Shown piece by piece: positions 56,627-64,000 of a stretch of 64,000 nucleotides of DNA (positions are counted from its first letter, which is position 1; every line of letters begins with the position of its first letter). Origin of the DNA: Alphaproteobacteria bacterium (lineage in GTDB: Bacteria; Pseudomonadota; Alphaproteobacteria; Micropepsales; Micropepsaceae); contig JAFARO010000004.1 in NCBI GenBank assembly GCA_019245415.1, positions 806,001-870,000 on the forward strand. The letters run 5' to 3'. The translations under genes were made by a program, and so were the position numbers. The notes beneath the pieces are model-generated. The model ran no database searches, was not told where the DNA came from, and saw only the letters and a list, made by a program, of their open reading frames with translations.

Positions 56627-57600
56627 GCGTGCTCGTCACCGGCGGCGCCGGCTATATCGGAAGCCATACCACCTACGCTCTCGTCGACCGCGGCGAGGAC
56701 GTCGTCGTGCTCGACAATCTCTCCACCGGCACGCGCGCGCTGGTGAGCGAGAAGGCGGCCTTCGTCGAAGGCGAGGCGGGCGACGAGGCGCTGGTGCGCC
56801 GGGTGATCGCGGCGCACGGCGTCGATGCGGTGATCCATTTCGCGGGTTCCATCGTGGTACCGGAATCGGTCGCCAAGCCGCTCGCCTATTACGCCAACAA
56901 CACGGTGGCCTCGCGTTCGCTGATGGAGGCTTGCGTCGAATCCGGCGTCCGGCATTTCATCTTCTCCTCGACGGCGACGGTCTATGACGAGAATGCACGC
57001 CAGCCGCTTCGCGAGGACGAGCCCAAGAACCCGATCAGCCCCTATGCCCGCTCCAAGCTGATGACGGAGTGGATGCTGGAGGACGCCGCGCGCGCGCACG
57101 ATTTCAAGCCGATGGTGCTGCGCTACTTCAACGTCGCCGGCGCCGATCCCAAAGGCCGCACCGGCCAGTCGAGCCCGCGCGCCACCCATCTCATCAAGCG
57201 CGCGGCCCAAGCGGCGCTCGGCCGCGTGCCGCATCTGGACATCTTCGGCACCGATTATCCGACGCCCGACGGCACTGGCGTGCGCGACTACATCCATGTC
57301 AGCGATCTGGCCGAGGCGCATCTTTTGGCGCTGGACGCGCTGCGGGCGGGCGCCGGGCCCACCGCCTACAATTGCGGCTACGGCCACGGCGCCAGCGTGC
57401 GCGAGGTGATCGCGACGGTGGAGCAGGTGCTCGGCCGCAAGCTGCCGGTGCGCGAAGGCCCGCGCCGCCCCGGCGATCCGCCGACCCTGATCTCGGATCC
57501 GACACGGATCAAGACCGTTTTGAAATGGCAACCGCGGCATGACGACCTGACCGAGATCGTGCGTTCGGCTCTGGAATGGGAAAGACGGTTCAACGCCTGA
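56623..57600 (+). CDS. galE: UDP-glucose 4-epimerase
   Basis: The 325-aa extended SDR interconverts UDP-glucose and UDP-galactose. It has TGGAGYIGSHT (residues 6-16), HFAGSIVVPES, the catalytic SST and Tyr141/Lys145 pair (SPYARSK), and RYFNVAGADPKGRTG. The start overlaps the manC stop as ATGA, and its end overlaps the porin gene by 25 bases, so manC-galE-porin form one operon. Confidence 0.96.
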   Translation: MSVLVTGGAGYIGSHTTYALVDRGEDVVVLDNLSTGTRALVSEKAAFVEGEAGDEALVRRVIAAHGVDAVIHFAGSIVVPESVAKPLAYYANNTVASRSLMEACVESGVRHFIFSSTATVYDENARQPLREDEPKNPISPYARSKLMTEWMLEDAARAHDFKPMVLRYFNVAGADPKGRTGQSSPRATHLIKRAAQAALGRVPHLDIFGTDYPTPDGTGVRDYIHVSDLAEAHLLALDALRAGAGPTAYNCGYGHGASVREVIATVEQVLGRKLPVREGPRRPGDPPTLISDPTRIKTVLKWQPRHDDLTEIVRSALEWERRFNA

Positions 57601-58880
57601 TCTTCTGTTTTGCGCTCGCGTCGCCCTTTGCGGCGCGGGCCGATGACGCCTGGTCGCTGCATGCGCAGGCGACGTTCGTCGATCAATATCACCCCGCCTT
57701 CCACTCGCCGTATCTGGGCACGAACAGCTTGAGCCCCGAAAGCGTGGGCGAGGAGACGTTCGACCTGACGGCCTTTCTCGGCGTGCGGCTGTGGCGGGGC
57801 GGCGAACTCTATGCCGATCCGGAAGTCGATCAGGGCTTCGGGCTCAGCGATACCTTGGGCCTCGCCGGTTTCGCCAGCGGCGAAGCCTACAAGGTCGGCA
57901 AGAGCGATCCTTATTTCCGCCTGCAGCGATTGTTCTTCCGACAGTCCTTCGATCTGGGCGGCGACAGCACGACGCTCGAGGACGGGCAGAACCAGATCGC
58001 GGGAACGCGCACCGCCAATTCCCTCGTGATCACCGCCGGCAAAATGTCGGTGACCGATATCTTCGACGCCAATTCCTATGCCCACGACCCGAAGAGCGAT
58101 TTCCTCAACTGGTCGCTGATCGATTCCGGCGCCTTCGACTACGCCGCCGACGCCTGGGGCTACAGCTACGGGACGGCTGCGGAATGGACGCAGGATCGAT
58201 GGACGCTGCGGCTGGGGCTGTTCGATCTTTCGCGCGTGCCCAATTCGACGGAGCTCGAAACGGGCTTCGGCCAGTTCGAGCTCGTGAGCGAAGGCGAGGC
58301 GCGGCTTCGGCTGTTCGGCCGCGCGGGCAAGATCAGGCTGCTCGGATTTCTCAATCGCGGCCGCATGGGCGGCTATCGCGGCGCGGTCGCGCTGGGACAG
58401 GCCACCGGCACCACGCCGGATACCGCACTCGTTCGCCAATACGCCTCGCGCGGCGGCGGCGCACTCAATCTCGAACAGGAGATCGCCGACGACCTCGGCG
58501 CCTTTCTGCGCGCCAGCCTGAACGACGGCAGCAAGGAAGCGTACGAATTCACCGAGATCGACCGCTCGCTCGCGGCCGGCCTGTCGCTCAAGGGCACGCG
58601 TTGGGGACGCAATGACGATACGTTCGGCCTCGCGGCGGTGGTCAACGGCTTGTCACGCTCCGCGCGCAGCTATTTCGCGGCGGGCGGGTTGGGCATCCTC
58701 ATCGGCGACGGACGGCTGCCGCACTACGGCACCGAGGACATCCTCGAAGCCTATTACAACGCCGCCGTGACCGGCTGGTTGAACGCGAGCGCGGACTATC
58801 AGTTCGTCGCCAATCCCGCCTACAACCGCGACCGCGGGCCGGTGTCGATCCTGGCGCTCCGGCTGCATGCGCAGATCTGA
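57576..58880 (+). CDS. OprB-family carbohydrate porin
   Basis: The 434-aa product starts inside the galE end and has a signal peptide (cleavage after ARA, about residue 22). The mature part is a beta-barrel-type sequence with alternating strands and the OprB pattern (HAQATFVDQYHPAFHSPYLG near the start; AGKMSVTDIFDANSYAHDPKSDF-type constriction loop near residue 150, shown in part as AGKMSVTDIFDANSYAHDPK; last strand ending LRLHAQI). It probably admits sugars through the outer membrane. Co-transcription with manC and galE hints at polysaccharide precursor supply or export. Confidence 0.85.
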   Translation: MGKTVQRLIFCFALASPFAARADDAWSLHAQATFVDQYHPAFHSPYLGTNSLSPESVGEETFDLTAFLGVRLWRGGELYADPEVDQGFGLSDTLGLAGFASGEAYKVGKSDPYFRLQRLFFRQSFDLGGDSTTLEDGQNQIAGTRTANSLVITAGKMSVTDIFDANSYAHDPKSDFLNWSLIDSGAFDYAADAWGYSYGTAAEWTQDRWTLRLGLFDLSRVPNSTELETGFGQFELVSEGEARLRLFGRAGKIRLLGFLNRGRMGGYRGAVALGQATGTTPDTALVRQYASRGGGALNLEQEIADDLGAFLRASLNDGSKEAYEFTEIDRSLAAGLSLKGTRWGRNDDTFGLAAVVNGLSRSARSYFAAGGLGILIGDGRLPHYGTEDILEAYYNAAVTGWLNASADYQFVANPAYNRDRGPVSILALRLHAQI

Positions 58881-59289
58881 CTGAGCATTCTCCTCATTCG
58901 TGATTGCGAAACGCCGCCAAAAAAATAATTTTCGCCGCTTGCTGCGATGCACAAATTTCACAGGCGTCATTTTTGTTCGTCTATAGTCTTCAAGGACTTG
59001 GGCGAAGAATTCCGAGCCGAAAATATATTTCGCGGACCCCCTTGAACCGTCACGGTCCAAATCCCATTTCCGCTAAATCCCCACAGGTGCGACAGGACGA
59101 AACGATGCCGAAAAGCAGCGCGCGATAAAGCGCGTTCCCCCTGAAACAGAACCCGCGAAAAAAATCCTCGCTCCCATGACCGGCGGAGCTATGTCCGGAT
59201 GCAACCCGGATTTTGGATTCAAGCTCAAACCTCCCTCTCCCCCGCTTCTTCAGCGGGGGAGCGGGCCGGGGTGAGGGGGAGCCGGGAAA

Positions 59290-59344
59290 CAGGTATCGGG
59301 TATCAGACGCTCTGTATCAGCATATTTCTGATCCCTGATACCTG
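59290..59344. repeat. Inverted repeat of degenerate heptamers
   Basis: CAGGTATCGGGTATCAGA at 59290-59307 pairs with TCTGATCCCTGATACCTG at 59327-59344 with two mismatches; the loop contains another TATCAG. The layout, short imperfect repeats of about seven bases in inverted array, is like the groES-groEL hairpin at 21480 although the motif differs. Confidence 0.65.
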
Positions 59345-59364
59345 ACATCCGCCCCCCACCCTTG

Positions 59365-59390
59365 CCCTCTCCCCCAAGTGGGGGAGAGGG
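59365..59390. repeat. CCCTCTCCCCC hairpin, second copy
   Basis: CCCTCTCCCCC and GGGGGAGAGGG form a perfect 11-bp stem with a 4-base loop just beyond the stop of the minus-strand gene at 59410. It matches the outer part of 44444-44476. Confidence 0.75.
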
Positions 59391-59409
59391 AAATTCGTCG
59401 ATGAGTCTC

Positions 59410-59778
59410 TCACGGCGCGTGCTCGCGCGTCACCTGCACCGCGAAGCAGCGCGCCAGCTGGTTGGGGATGCCGGGCGCGTTCTCGACGGTCCATTCCTTG
59501 GCCTGGCTGATCTCATCGAGCGTCCAGGCGCCGCGCCACACCGCCACGGTCTTGTCGGGAGAAAGGAAAACGAATGCGCGCGAACCGCCGGAAAGGGCAA
59601 TCTCGCTGATCTCCCAGCCGTCATAGAGGAAGGAGCGCAACGCGCGCGCCTTTTCGTCGTGCAGTGTGTGCAAGGCGCGTTCGCCGCCTCCATTGCGCTC
59701 CACGCCGTCGCAGGCCGGCGAGGCGTGCGACGCCTGCGCGACGCACACAGCCAGCGCGAGGAGCACGGCGCGCATCAT
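59410..59778 (-). CDS. Small secreted hypothetical protein
   Basis: The ATG at 59778 overlaps the ugd stop as ATGA (a second ATG follows directly). The 122-aa product has a signal peptide (cleavage after HAS, near residue 19) and a compact domain with two Cys (SPACDG, ARCFAV) and strands such as EISEIALSGGSRAFVFLSPD. No family is recognised. Coupling with ugd suggests envelope or polysaccharide function, nothing more. Confidence 0.68.
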   Translation of the reverse strand: MMRAVLLALAVCVAQASHASPACDGVERNGGGERALHTLHDEKARALRSFLYDGWEISEIALSGGSRAFVFLSPDKTVAVWRGAWTLDEISQAKEWTVENAPGIPNQLARCFAVQVTREHAP

Positions 59779-61088
59779 TGCGGCGCCGCCATGGCGCGCC
59801 CGATGCTGACATAGGTGAAGCCTTCCGCTGCCATATGCGCCGGGCGGTAGATGTTGCGCAGATCGACCATCAGGGGGTGCTTGAGGAGAGCCTTCATGCG
59901 CGCCACGTCGAGCGCGCGGAATTCGTTCCACTCGGTGAGGATCACCACGCCGTCGGCGCCGTCGAGCGCCTCATAGGCGCTGTCGCAGAGCGTCACGTCG
60001 AGCAGCTTGCGCGCTTCCTTGCCGCCTTCGGGATCGTAGGCGCGCACCGTCGCGCCCGCGGCCTGGAGCTGCGGCACGATGGCAAGGCTCGGCGCGTCGC
60101 GCATGTCGTCGGTGTTGGGCTTGAAGGTGAGGCCGAGCACGGCGACCGTCTTGCCCCGGACGCCGCCGAACGCGGCTTCGATCTTGCCGGCCATGCGGCG
60201 CTTGCGCTCCTCGTTGACTGCGACGACGGCTTCGACGATGCGGGCCGGCGCCTCATGGTCCTGCGAGGTCTTGAGCAGCGCCAAGGTGTCCTTGGGAAAG
60301 CACGAGCCGCCAAAGCCCGGACCGGCATGGAGGAACTTCGCGCCGATGCGGCCGTCCAGGCCGATGCCGCGCGCCACGTCCTGGACGTCGGCGCCGACCT
60401 TCTCGCAGAGATCCGCGATCTCGTTGATGAAGGTGATCTTCGTCGCCAGGAACGCGTTCGCCGCGTATTTGATGAGTTCGGAGGTCTCCGGATTGGTGAA
60501 GACGATGGGCGTCTCGTGCAGATAGAGCGGGCGGTAGATCTCGCGGATCACGTCGCGGGCACGGTCGCTGTCGCAGCCGACGATGACGCGGTCCGGCCGG
60601 CGGAAATCCTCGATCGCCGAGCCTTCGCGCAGGAATTCCGGGTTGGAGCAGACGTCGAACCGCGCGTCGGGGCGGGCGCGGGCGATGATCTGCTTGACCT
60701 GGTGGCTGGTGCCGACCGGCACGGTCGACTTGGTGATGACCACCGTGTAGTCGCGGAGATGGCAGGCGAGCTCTTCCGCCGCCGCGAAGACATAGCTGAG
60801 GTCGGCATGGCCGTCGCCGCGGCGGCTGGGCGTGCCGACGGCGATGAACACGGCCTCGGCCTCCGAGACCGCCTGCGCCATGGCGGACTCGAAGGTGAGC
60901 CGCCCGGCGCGCGCATTCGCCCCGACCACTTCCTCGAGGCCCGGCTCGAAAATGGGAATCACGCCCTGGCGCAGCGCCTCGACCTTGGCGGCGTCCTTGT
61001 CGATGCAGACGACGTTGTGACCGAATTCCGAGAGGCAGGCGCCGGAGACCAGGCCGACATAGCCCGTCCCGATCATCGCAATGCGCAT
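59775..61088 (-). CDS. ugd: UDP-glucose 6-dehydrogenase
   Basis: The 437-aa enzyme oxidises UDP-glucose to UDP-glucuronate with two NAD. It has the N-terminal motif MIGTGYVGLVSGACLSEFGH, VGTPSRRGDGHADLSYV, FSNPEFLREG-type CSNPEFLREG, the catalytic Cys263 in GFGGSCFPKDT and the second domain VLGLTFKPNTDDMRDAPSL. Together with galU it makes a uronic acid precursor for surface glycans. Confidence 0.96.
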   Translation of the reverse strand: MRIAMIGTGYVGLVSGACLSEFGHNVVCIDKDAAKVEALRQGVIPIFEPGLEEVVGANARAGRLTFESAMAQAVSEAEAVFIAVGTPSRRGDGHADLSYVFAAAEELACHLRDYTVVITKSTVPVGTSHQVKQIIARARPDARFDVCSNPEFLREGSAIEDFRRPDRVIVGCDSDRARDVIREIYRPLYLHETPIVFTNPETSELIKYAANAFLATKITFINEIADLCEKVGADVQDVARGIGLDGRIGAKFLHAGPGFGGSCFPKDTLALLKTSQDHEAPARIVEAVVAVNEERKRRMAGKIEAAFGGVRGKTVAVLGLTFKPNTDDMRDAPSLAIVPQLQAAGATVRAYDPEGGKEARKLLDVTLCDSAYEALDGADGVVILTEWNEFRALDVARMKALLKHPLMVDLRNIYRPAHMAAEGFTYVSIGRAMAAPQ

Positions 61089-61173
61089 GGCTCCTCACTG
61101 CTGCCCCAATCCGGAAAGACGATATAACTTTCGGGTGCACCTTGCTAAGGTGCTTCGGGGCGTTCGGCGTCGC

Positions 61174-62085
61174 ATGATCGAAGTTTCCGGCCTGGTTTTC
61201 GAATACCCTTCGGTCAGGGCGCTGGACGGCGTCTCGTTCACGGTCGCGCCCGGGACCATCACCGCGCTGGTCGGGCCCAACGGCGCGGGCAAGACGACCT
61301 TGCTGCGGTGCCTCGCGGCTCTGGAAGTCCCCTATGCCGGCCATGTCGCGATCGGCGGCCTCGACACCACCCTGGCGCCGCGGGAGATCCACGCGCGGCT
61401 GGGCTACCTGCCGGATTTCCACGGGCTCTACGATTCGCTCTCGGTGGAGCGCTGCCTGATCCATTCCGCCCGTGTCCACGGCATCGCGCCTGAGGCTGCC
61501 GGCGCCGCCGCCGCCAAGGCCGCGATGCGCGTCGGCCTCGGCGAGCGTGCGCAGCAGCAAGCCGGCGAGCTGTCGCGCGGGCTGCGCCAGCGGCTCGCCA
61601 TCGCGCAGACCATCGTGCACGAGCCGCGCGTGCTGCTGCTCGACGAGCCCGCGGCCGGCCTCGATCCCCAGGCGCGGCGCGATCTTTCGGCGCTGCTGGT
61701 CGCGCTCAAGGAGGGCGGCATGACCCTGGTGGTGTCGTCGCACATCCTGGCCGAGCTCGAGGATTACTGCTCGGAGATGCTCATCATCGAGGGCGGCCGC
61801 CTGGTCGGCGGCAAGGCGATCAAGGTGCGCGACGTGGAGCGGCCGCGCTATCTGCTCGAGATCGCCACCGCGCGCAGCGACCTGCGCGATGTCCTCGCCG
61901 CCCGCGCCGGCCTCGACGTCGTCGAATGCGACCAGCATCACGCGCTCTTCACCTTCACGCGCAATCCCGGCGCGCGCGCGAAGCTGGTGCGCGACCTGCT
62001 GGCGGCGGGCTTCGAAGTCTCGAGCTTCGCGGAGTCGAGCAAGGCGCTCGAAGACCTCTATTTCGCGGAGACGCGCAAGCCATGA
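61174..62085 (+). CDS. ABC transporter ATP-binding protein
   Basis: The 303-aa subunit has Walker A GPNGAGKTT (residues 34-42), a Q-loop region around LGYLPDFHGLYD, signature LSRGLRQR (133-140), Walker B LLLDEP with Glu158 and a switch His in SSHILAELED. The C-terminal 80 residues form an extra domain, as in export-type (NatA/CcmA-like) ATPases. The ATG 61174 is chosen over upstream codons because MIEVSGLVFEYP is the family start. It overlaps the membrane partner gene. Confidence 0.93.
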   Translation: MIEVSGLVFEYPSVRALDGVSFTVAPGTITALVGPNGAGKTTLLRCLAALEVPYAGHVAIGGLDTTLAPREIHARLGYLPDFHGLYDSLSVERCLIHSARVHGIAPEAAGAAAAKAAMRVGLGERAQQQAGELSRGLRQRLAIAQTIVHEPRVLLLDEPAAGLDPQARRDLSALLVALKEGGMTLVVSSHILAELEDYCSEMLIIEGGRLVGGKAIKVRDVERPRYLLEIATARSDLRDVLAARAGLDVVECDQHHALFTFTRNPGARAKLVRDLLAAGFEVSSFAESSKALEDLYFAETRKP

Positions 62086-63437
62086 ACCCGGAGTTCCAGC
62101 GAAATCTCTGGATCGAGCTGACGCCCAGGCGCATGATCCTCATGGCGGTGCTGCTCGCGCTCGCCTTCTTTGCCGCGGCGGTGTCGGGCGACATCAACCA
62201 GACGCCGGCCGACGCGGCGCGCTGGCTGTTCGCCATCGTCGTCGTGGTCTGGGGTACGCGCAACGCGGCGACCGCCGTGGTGAGCGAGATCCGCGACCGC
62301 ACCTGGGACATGCAGCGGCTGAGCGCCCTGGGGCCGGGCGCCATGATGTGGGGCAAGCTGTTCGGCGCGACGAGCTTCAACTGGTTCGGCGGCGCCCTCT
62401 GCCTGGCGGTCATCGTCGGCGACGCGGCCATGCGTCGCGGCGCGGCCGCCGCCGCGGCCGACCTTGTGTACTACGTCGCCGTCGGCGTAATCGCACAGGC
62501 AGCCGCATTCCTCGCAAGCCTTGTCGCGGTGCGCCGGCGCCAGTCGCATTCGCGCCTCGACGTGTTCGTCTACCAGGCGGTGGGGCTCGCCGCAGCGCTG
62601 GCGGTCCACCAGATCTGGAGTGTCGCCCGCGTCGCGCCGGCCGCCCCGTGGAACGACCTGGTGTGGTGGGGGGTGCGGCTCGATGCGCGGGTGTTCCTGC
62701 TGGCCTCGCTGGCGGTGTTCGCCGGATGGATCGTGACCGGCTGCTATCGCGAGATGCGCCTCGAGCTCATGATGCGCAACGGGATCGCGGTCTGGCTCGC
62801 ATTCCTCGTTTTCATCGGCCTCTATGTCGCGGGGTTCGATGCTTGGCTGCCGACGAACCGGCTGGTTGCAGGCTACGACGCCGTGGCGCTGCGTCTTCTT
62901 CTGGCGACGGCGGCGTATGCGATCCTGACCTATGCGATGGTGATCCTCGAGCCCAAGGACCGCGTCCATTACCGCTGGCTGGGAAGCCAGCTCTCGTCGG
63001 CGCGGCTGGGCGCTTTCTTTGGCGGCCTGCAGTCCTGGATGATGGCCTATGCGGCGGCGCTGGTCTGCGCCGCGGCCGCGGTCGCGCGGCTGGAACTGGC
63101 GCATCCCGACATGCAGGGGCCGCCGGCGCTCATCGCCGCCGGCCTCGGCTTCTTGACGCGCGACGTCGCGCTCTTCGTCGTCATGCGCAGCCGGCGCCGC
63201 GGCGATCTGGCGACGCTCGGCATCCTTCTCGCGGCCTATGTGCTGGTGCCGGCGATCCTCAAAGGGCTGGGTTTCGCAGCGCTTCTGGTGCTGTTCTTGC
63301 CCCAGCCGGAGGCGCCCAGCTGGATCGGCGCGGCGCTCGCCTGGGGCGAAGGACTGGCACTCGCGGCGCTCGCGCTCAGCGGCGCTTCAAGCCGGCGTAG
63401 TTCGGCTGGTCGATCAGAACCTTCTCCCGCGTCGTGA
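62082..63437 (+). CDS. ABC-2 type exporter membrane protein
   Basis: The start overlaps the ATPase stop as ATGA. The 451-aa protein has about ten to twelve hydrophobic segments and an N-terminal cytosolic helix with EIRDRTWDMQRLSALGP, the coupling-type motif of ABC-2 permeases. Its partner ATPase is of export type. No substrate is suggested by neighbours; ugd is divergent. The last 62 bases overlap the convergent DUF6285 gene. Confidence 0.83.
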   Translation: MNPEFQRNLWIELTPRRMILMAVLLALAFFAAAVSGDINQTPADAARWLFAIVVVVWGTRNAATAVVSEIRDRTWDMQRLSALGPGAMMWGKLFGATSFNWFGGALCLAVIVGDAAMRRGAAAAAADLVYYVAVGVIAQAAAFLASLVAVRRRQSHSRLDVFVYQAVGLAAALAVHQIWSVARVAPAAPWNDLVWWGVRLDARVFLLASLAVFAGWIVTGCYREMRLELMMRNGIAVWLAFLVFIGLYVAGFDAWLPTNRLVAGYDAVALRLLLATAAYAILTYAMVILEPKDRVHYRWLGSQLSSARLGAFFGGLQSWMMAYAAALVCAAAAVARLELAHPDMQGPPALIAAGLGFLTRDVALFVVMRSRRRGDLATLGILLAAYVLVPAILKGLGFAALLVLFLPQPEAPSWIGAALAWGEGLALAALALSGASSRRSSAGRSEPSPAS

Positions 63438-63738
63438 CGGTCAGATGCTCGGCGAGGCCGGGCGTGTCCAGGCTGAAGGCACCGTCGCGGATGCGCCGGC
63501 AGAGTTCGCGATTGAGCTCTTCGAGCGTGCCGTCATGGCCGAGCAGGACAGCGAGACGTTCGCGCTCGTCCGCCGCCGATTGCGGGCCTTGGGCGAGTTC
63601 GCGCGCGACGATGCCCAGCGCATTGGCGGCGACGCGAGCATGAAAGGCGGTGTGACCCTTGAGCTCGGGCATGGCTTTCTGCTCGATGAAGTCGCGCACG
63701 GCCTCCACCAGTTCGCGCATCGAAGGCTGGTCCATCAT
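63376..63738 (-). CDS. DUF6285 family protein
   Basis: The 120-aa product has MRELVEAVRDFIEQKAMPEL, HTAFHARVAANALGIVAREL and a final block LTVTTREKVLIDQPNY, a pattern I know from DUF6285 proteins. These usually lie behind aminoglycoside-phosphotransferase-like and acyl-CoA dehydrogenase genes. I prefer ATG 63738 because GGAG lies six bases upstream; ATG 63750 is also possible. The gene overlaps the end of the ABC permease by 62 bases on the opposite strand. Confidence 0.8.
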   Translation of the reverse strand: MMDQPSMRELVEAVRDFIEQKAMPELKGHTAFHARVAANALGIVARELAQGPQSAADERERLAVLLGHDGTLEELNRELCRRIRDGAFSLDTPGLAEHLTVTTREKVLIDQPNYAGLKRR

Positions 63739-63758
63739 GGACTTCTCCATCTCTTCAA

Positions 63759-63893
63759 ATTGTCATCCCCGGCCGAGCAGTGCGGTACGCACTGCGAGGG
63801 GAAGGGGACCCAGGTGGCGAGAACGAGCCTGCTCTGTCCGCCTGGGTCCCCTTGACCTCGCACCGCTGCGCGGTGCTCGCCGGGGATGACAAT
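63759..63893. repeat. Palindromic repeat family D (nested inverted repeat)
   Basis: ATTGTCATCCCCGG (63759-63772) and CCGGGGATGACAAT (63880-63893) are perfect 14-base inverted ends. Inside, GGGGACCCAGG and CCTGGGTCCCC pair as a second stem, and GCAGTGCGGTACGCACTGC and CACCGCTGCGCGGTG make small hairpins in the arms. It separates the DUF6285 gene from the gene upstream of it. Confidence 0.88.
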
Positions 63894-63903
63894 CGGGACA
63901 GCA

Positions 63904-64000
63904 TCACGACTTTCCCCCCACGATCATGTTCACCAGGTCGATCTCGTTCTCCGAGCAGCGGCGGCCGATGGCGGCGCGTTCGACGGACCGGTCGAGCAGG
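63904..64000 (-). CDS. C-terminal end of a gene entering from the right edge (possibly phosphotransferase)
   Basis: The minus-strand frame reads 31 codons ending RAAIGRRCSENEIDLVNMIV plus GGKS and stop. Its place before DUF6285 and the IGRR-x-SE-x-E-x-DL pattern suggest the aminoglycoside phosphotransferase-like protein usual in this operon; an acyl-CoA dehydrogenase end is less likely. Most of the gene is outside the window. Confidence 0.5.
   Translation of the reverse strand, partial: LLDRSVERAAIGRRCSENEIDLVNMIVGGKS

Larger units (their letters stand above)
58881..59409. other. Long intergenic region with several hairpins
   Basis: No gene is supported. The first 170 bases are AT-richer (AAAAAAATAATTTTCG near 58920, TCTATAGTC near 58980) and may hold a promoter of an unrecognised transcript. 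A seven-codon frame at 59104 is too short to mean anything. The second half has Cs-rich palindromes near 59231-59277 and 59365-59390, and an inverted repeat of degenerate heptamers at 59290-59344. Confidence 0.5.

Overview
The window looks like chromosome of a GC-rich, free-living, Gram-negative alphaproteobacterium. The evidence is the codon usage (third positions mostly G or C), lipoproteins with lipoboxes, OmpA, Wzi and OprB-type outer-membrane proteins, PAS_5 and DUF3297 family proteins, a groESL operon with a CIRCE operator, and many composite palindromic intergenic repeats of the kind common in soil and freshwater Alphaproteobacteria. I cannot name the genus. There is no rRNA, no CRISPR array, no transposase, no integrase and no prophage. 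One tRNA gene, Lys (UUU), is present.

Layout. 0.5-4.3 kb: a tightly coupled four-gene operon (radical-SAM lysine 2,3-aminomutase-like protein, two different ATP-grasp ligases, a Cys-rich protein) that looks like a small biosynthetic pathway without an obvious known product. 4.3-7.8 kb: DMT transporter, threonine dehydratase, lipoprotein, sulfotransferase. 7.8-10.5 kb: thrS-infC, in which infC seems to start at an AUA codon. 10.7-16.4 kb: a run of small secreted proteins of unknown role, then DUF3297, XRE, PAS_5 and TonB-like genes. 16.6-19.5 kb: a secreted PI-PLC-like protein and an isolated AT-rich gene with a PD-(D/E)xK nuclease-like motif, bracketed by near-identical terminator hairpins. 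19.8-21.9 kb: groES-groEL with a housekeeping promoter, a CIRCE operator and a large intercistronic hairpin. 22-36.6 kb: mixed metabolic genes (dimethylformamidase-like protein, sulfotransferase, divergent XRE regulators, thioesterase, deacetylase, DSD1-type PLP enzyme, omega-amino-acid aminotransferase, alanine dehydrogenase, SDR) and a pair of aromatic/Gly-rich secreted paralogues.

37.6-39.6 kb: a four-gene unit (HU-like protein, unknown 168-aa protein, winged-helix-like protein, four-TM membrane protein) lying just 3' of tRNA-Lys. It is one of the best candidates for an undescribed system. 39.7-43 kb: a WecA/MraY-like transferase lacking a normally conserved Asp, then queA-tgt. 43-61 kb: nucleotide-sugar and surface-polysaccharide genes (DegT/WbpE-like, galU, Wzi, UDP-HexNAc dehydrogenase, manC, galE, carbohydrate porin, ugd) interleaved with CoA/thiolase genes, an amidohydrolase, a SolA-like oxidase, and a Phd/YefM-type antitoxin followed by two small membrane proteins instead of a recognisable toxin. 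61-64 kb: an ABC exporter, DUF6285 and the end of a gene that runs out of the window.

Four families of long palindromic repeats (called A-D below) fill several intergenic gaps. All function calls rest on reading motifs and context by eye; no database search was possible.
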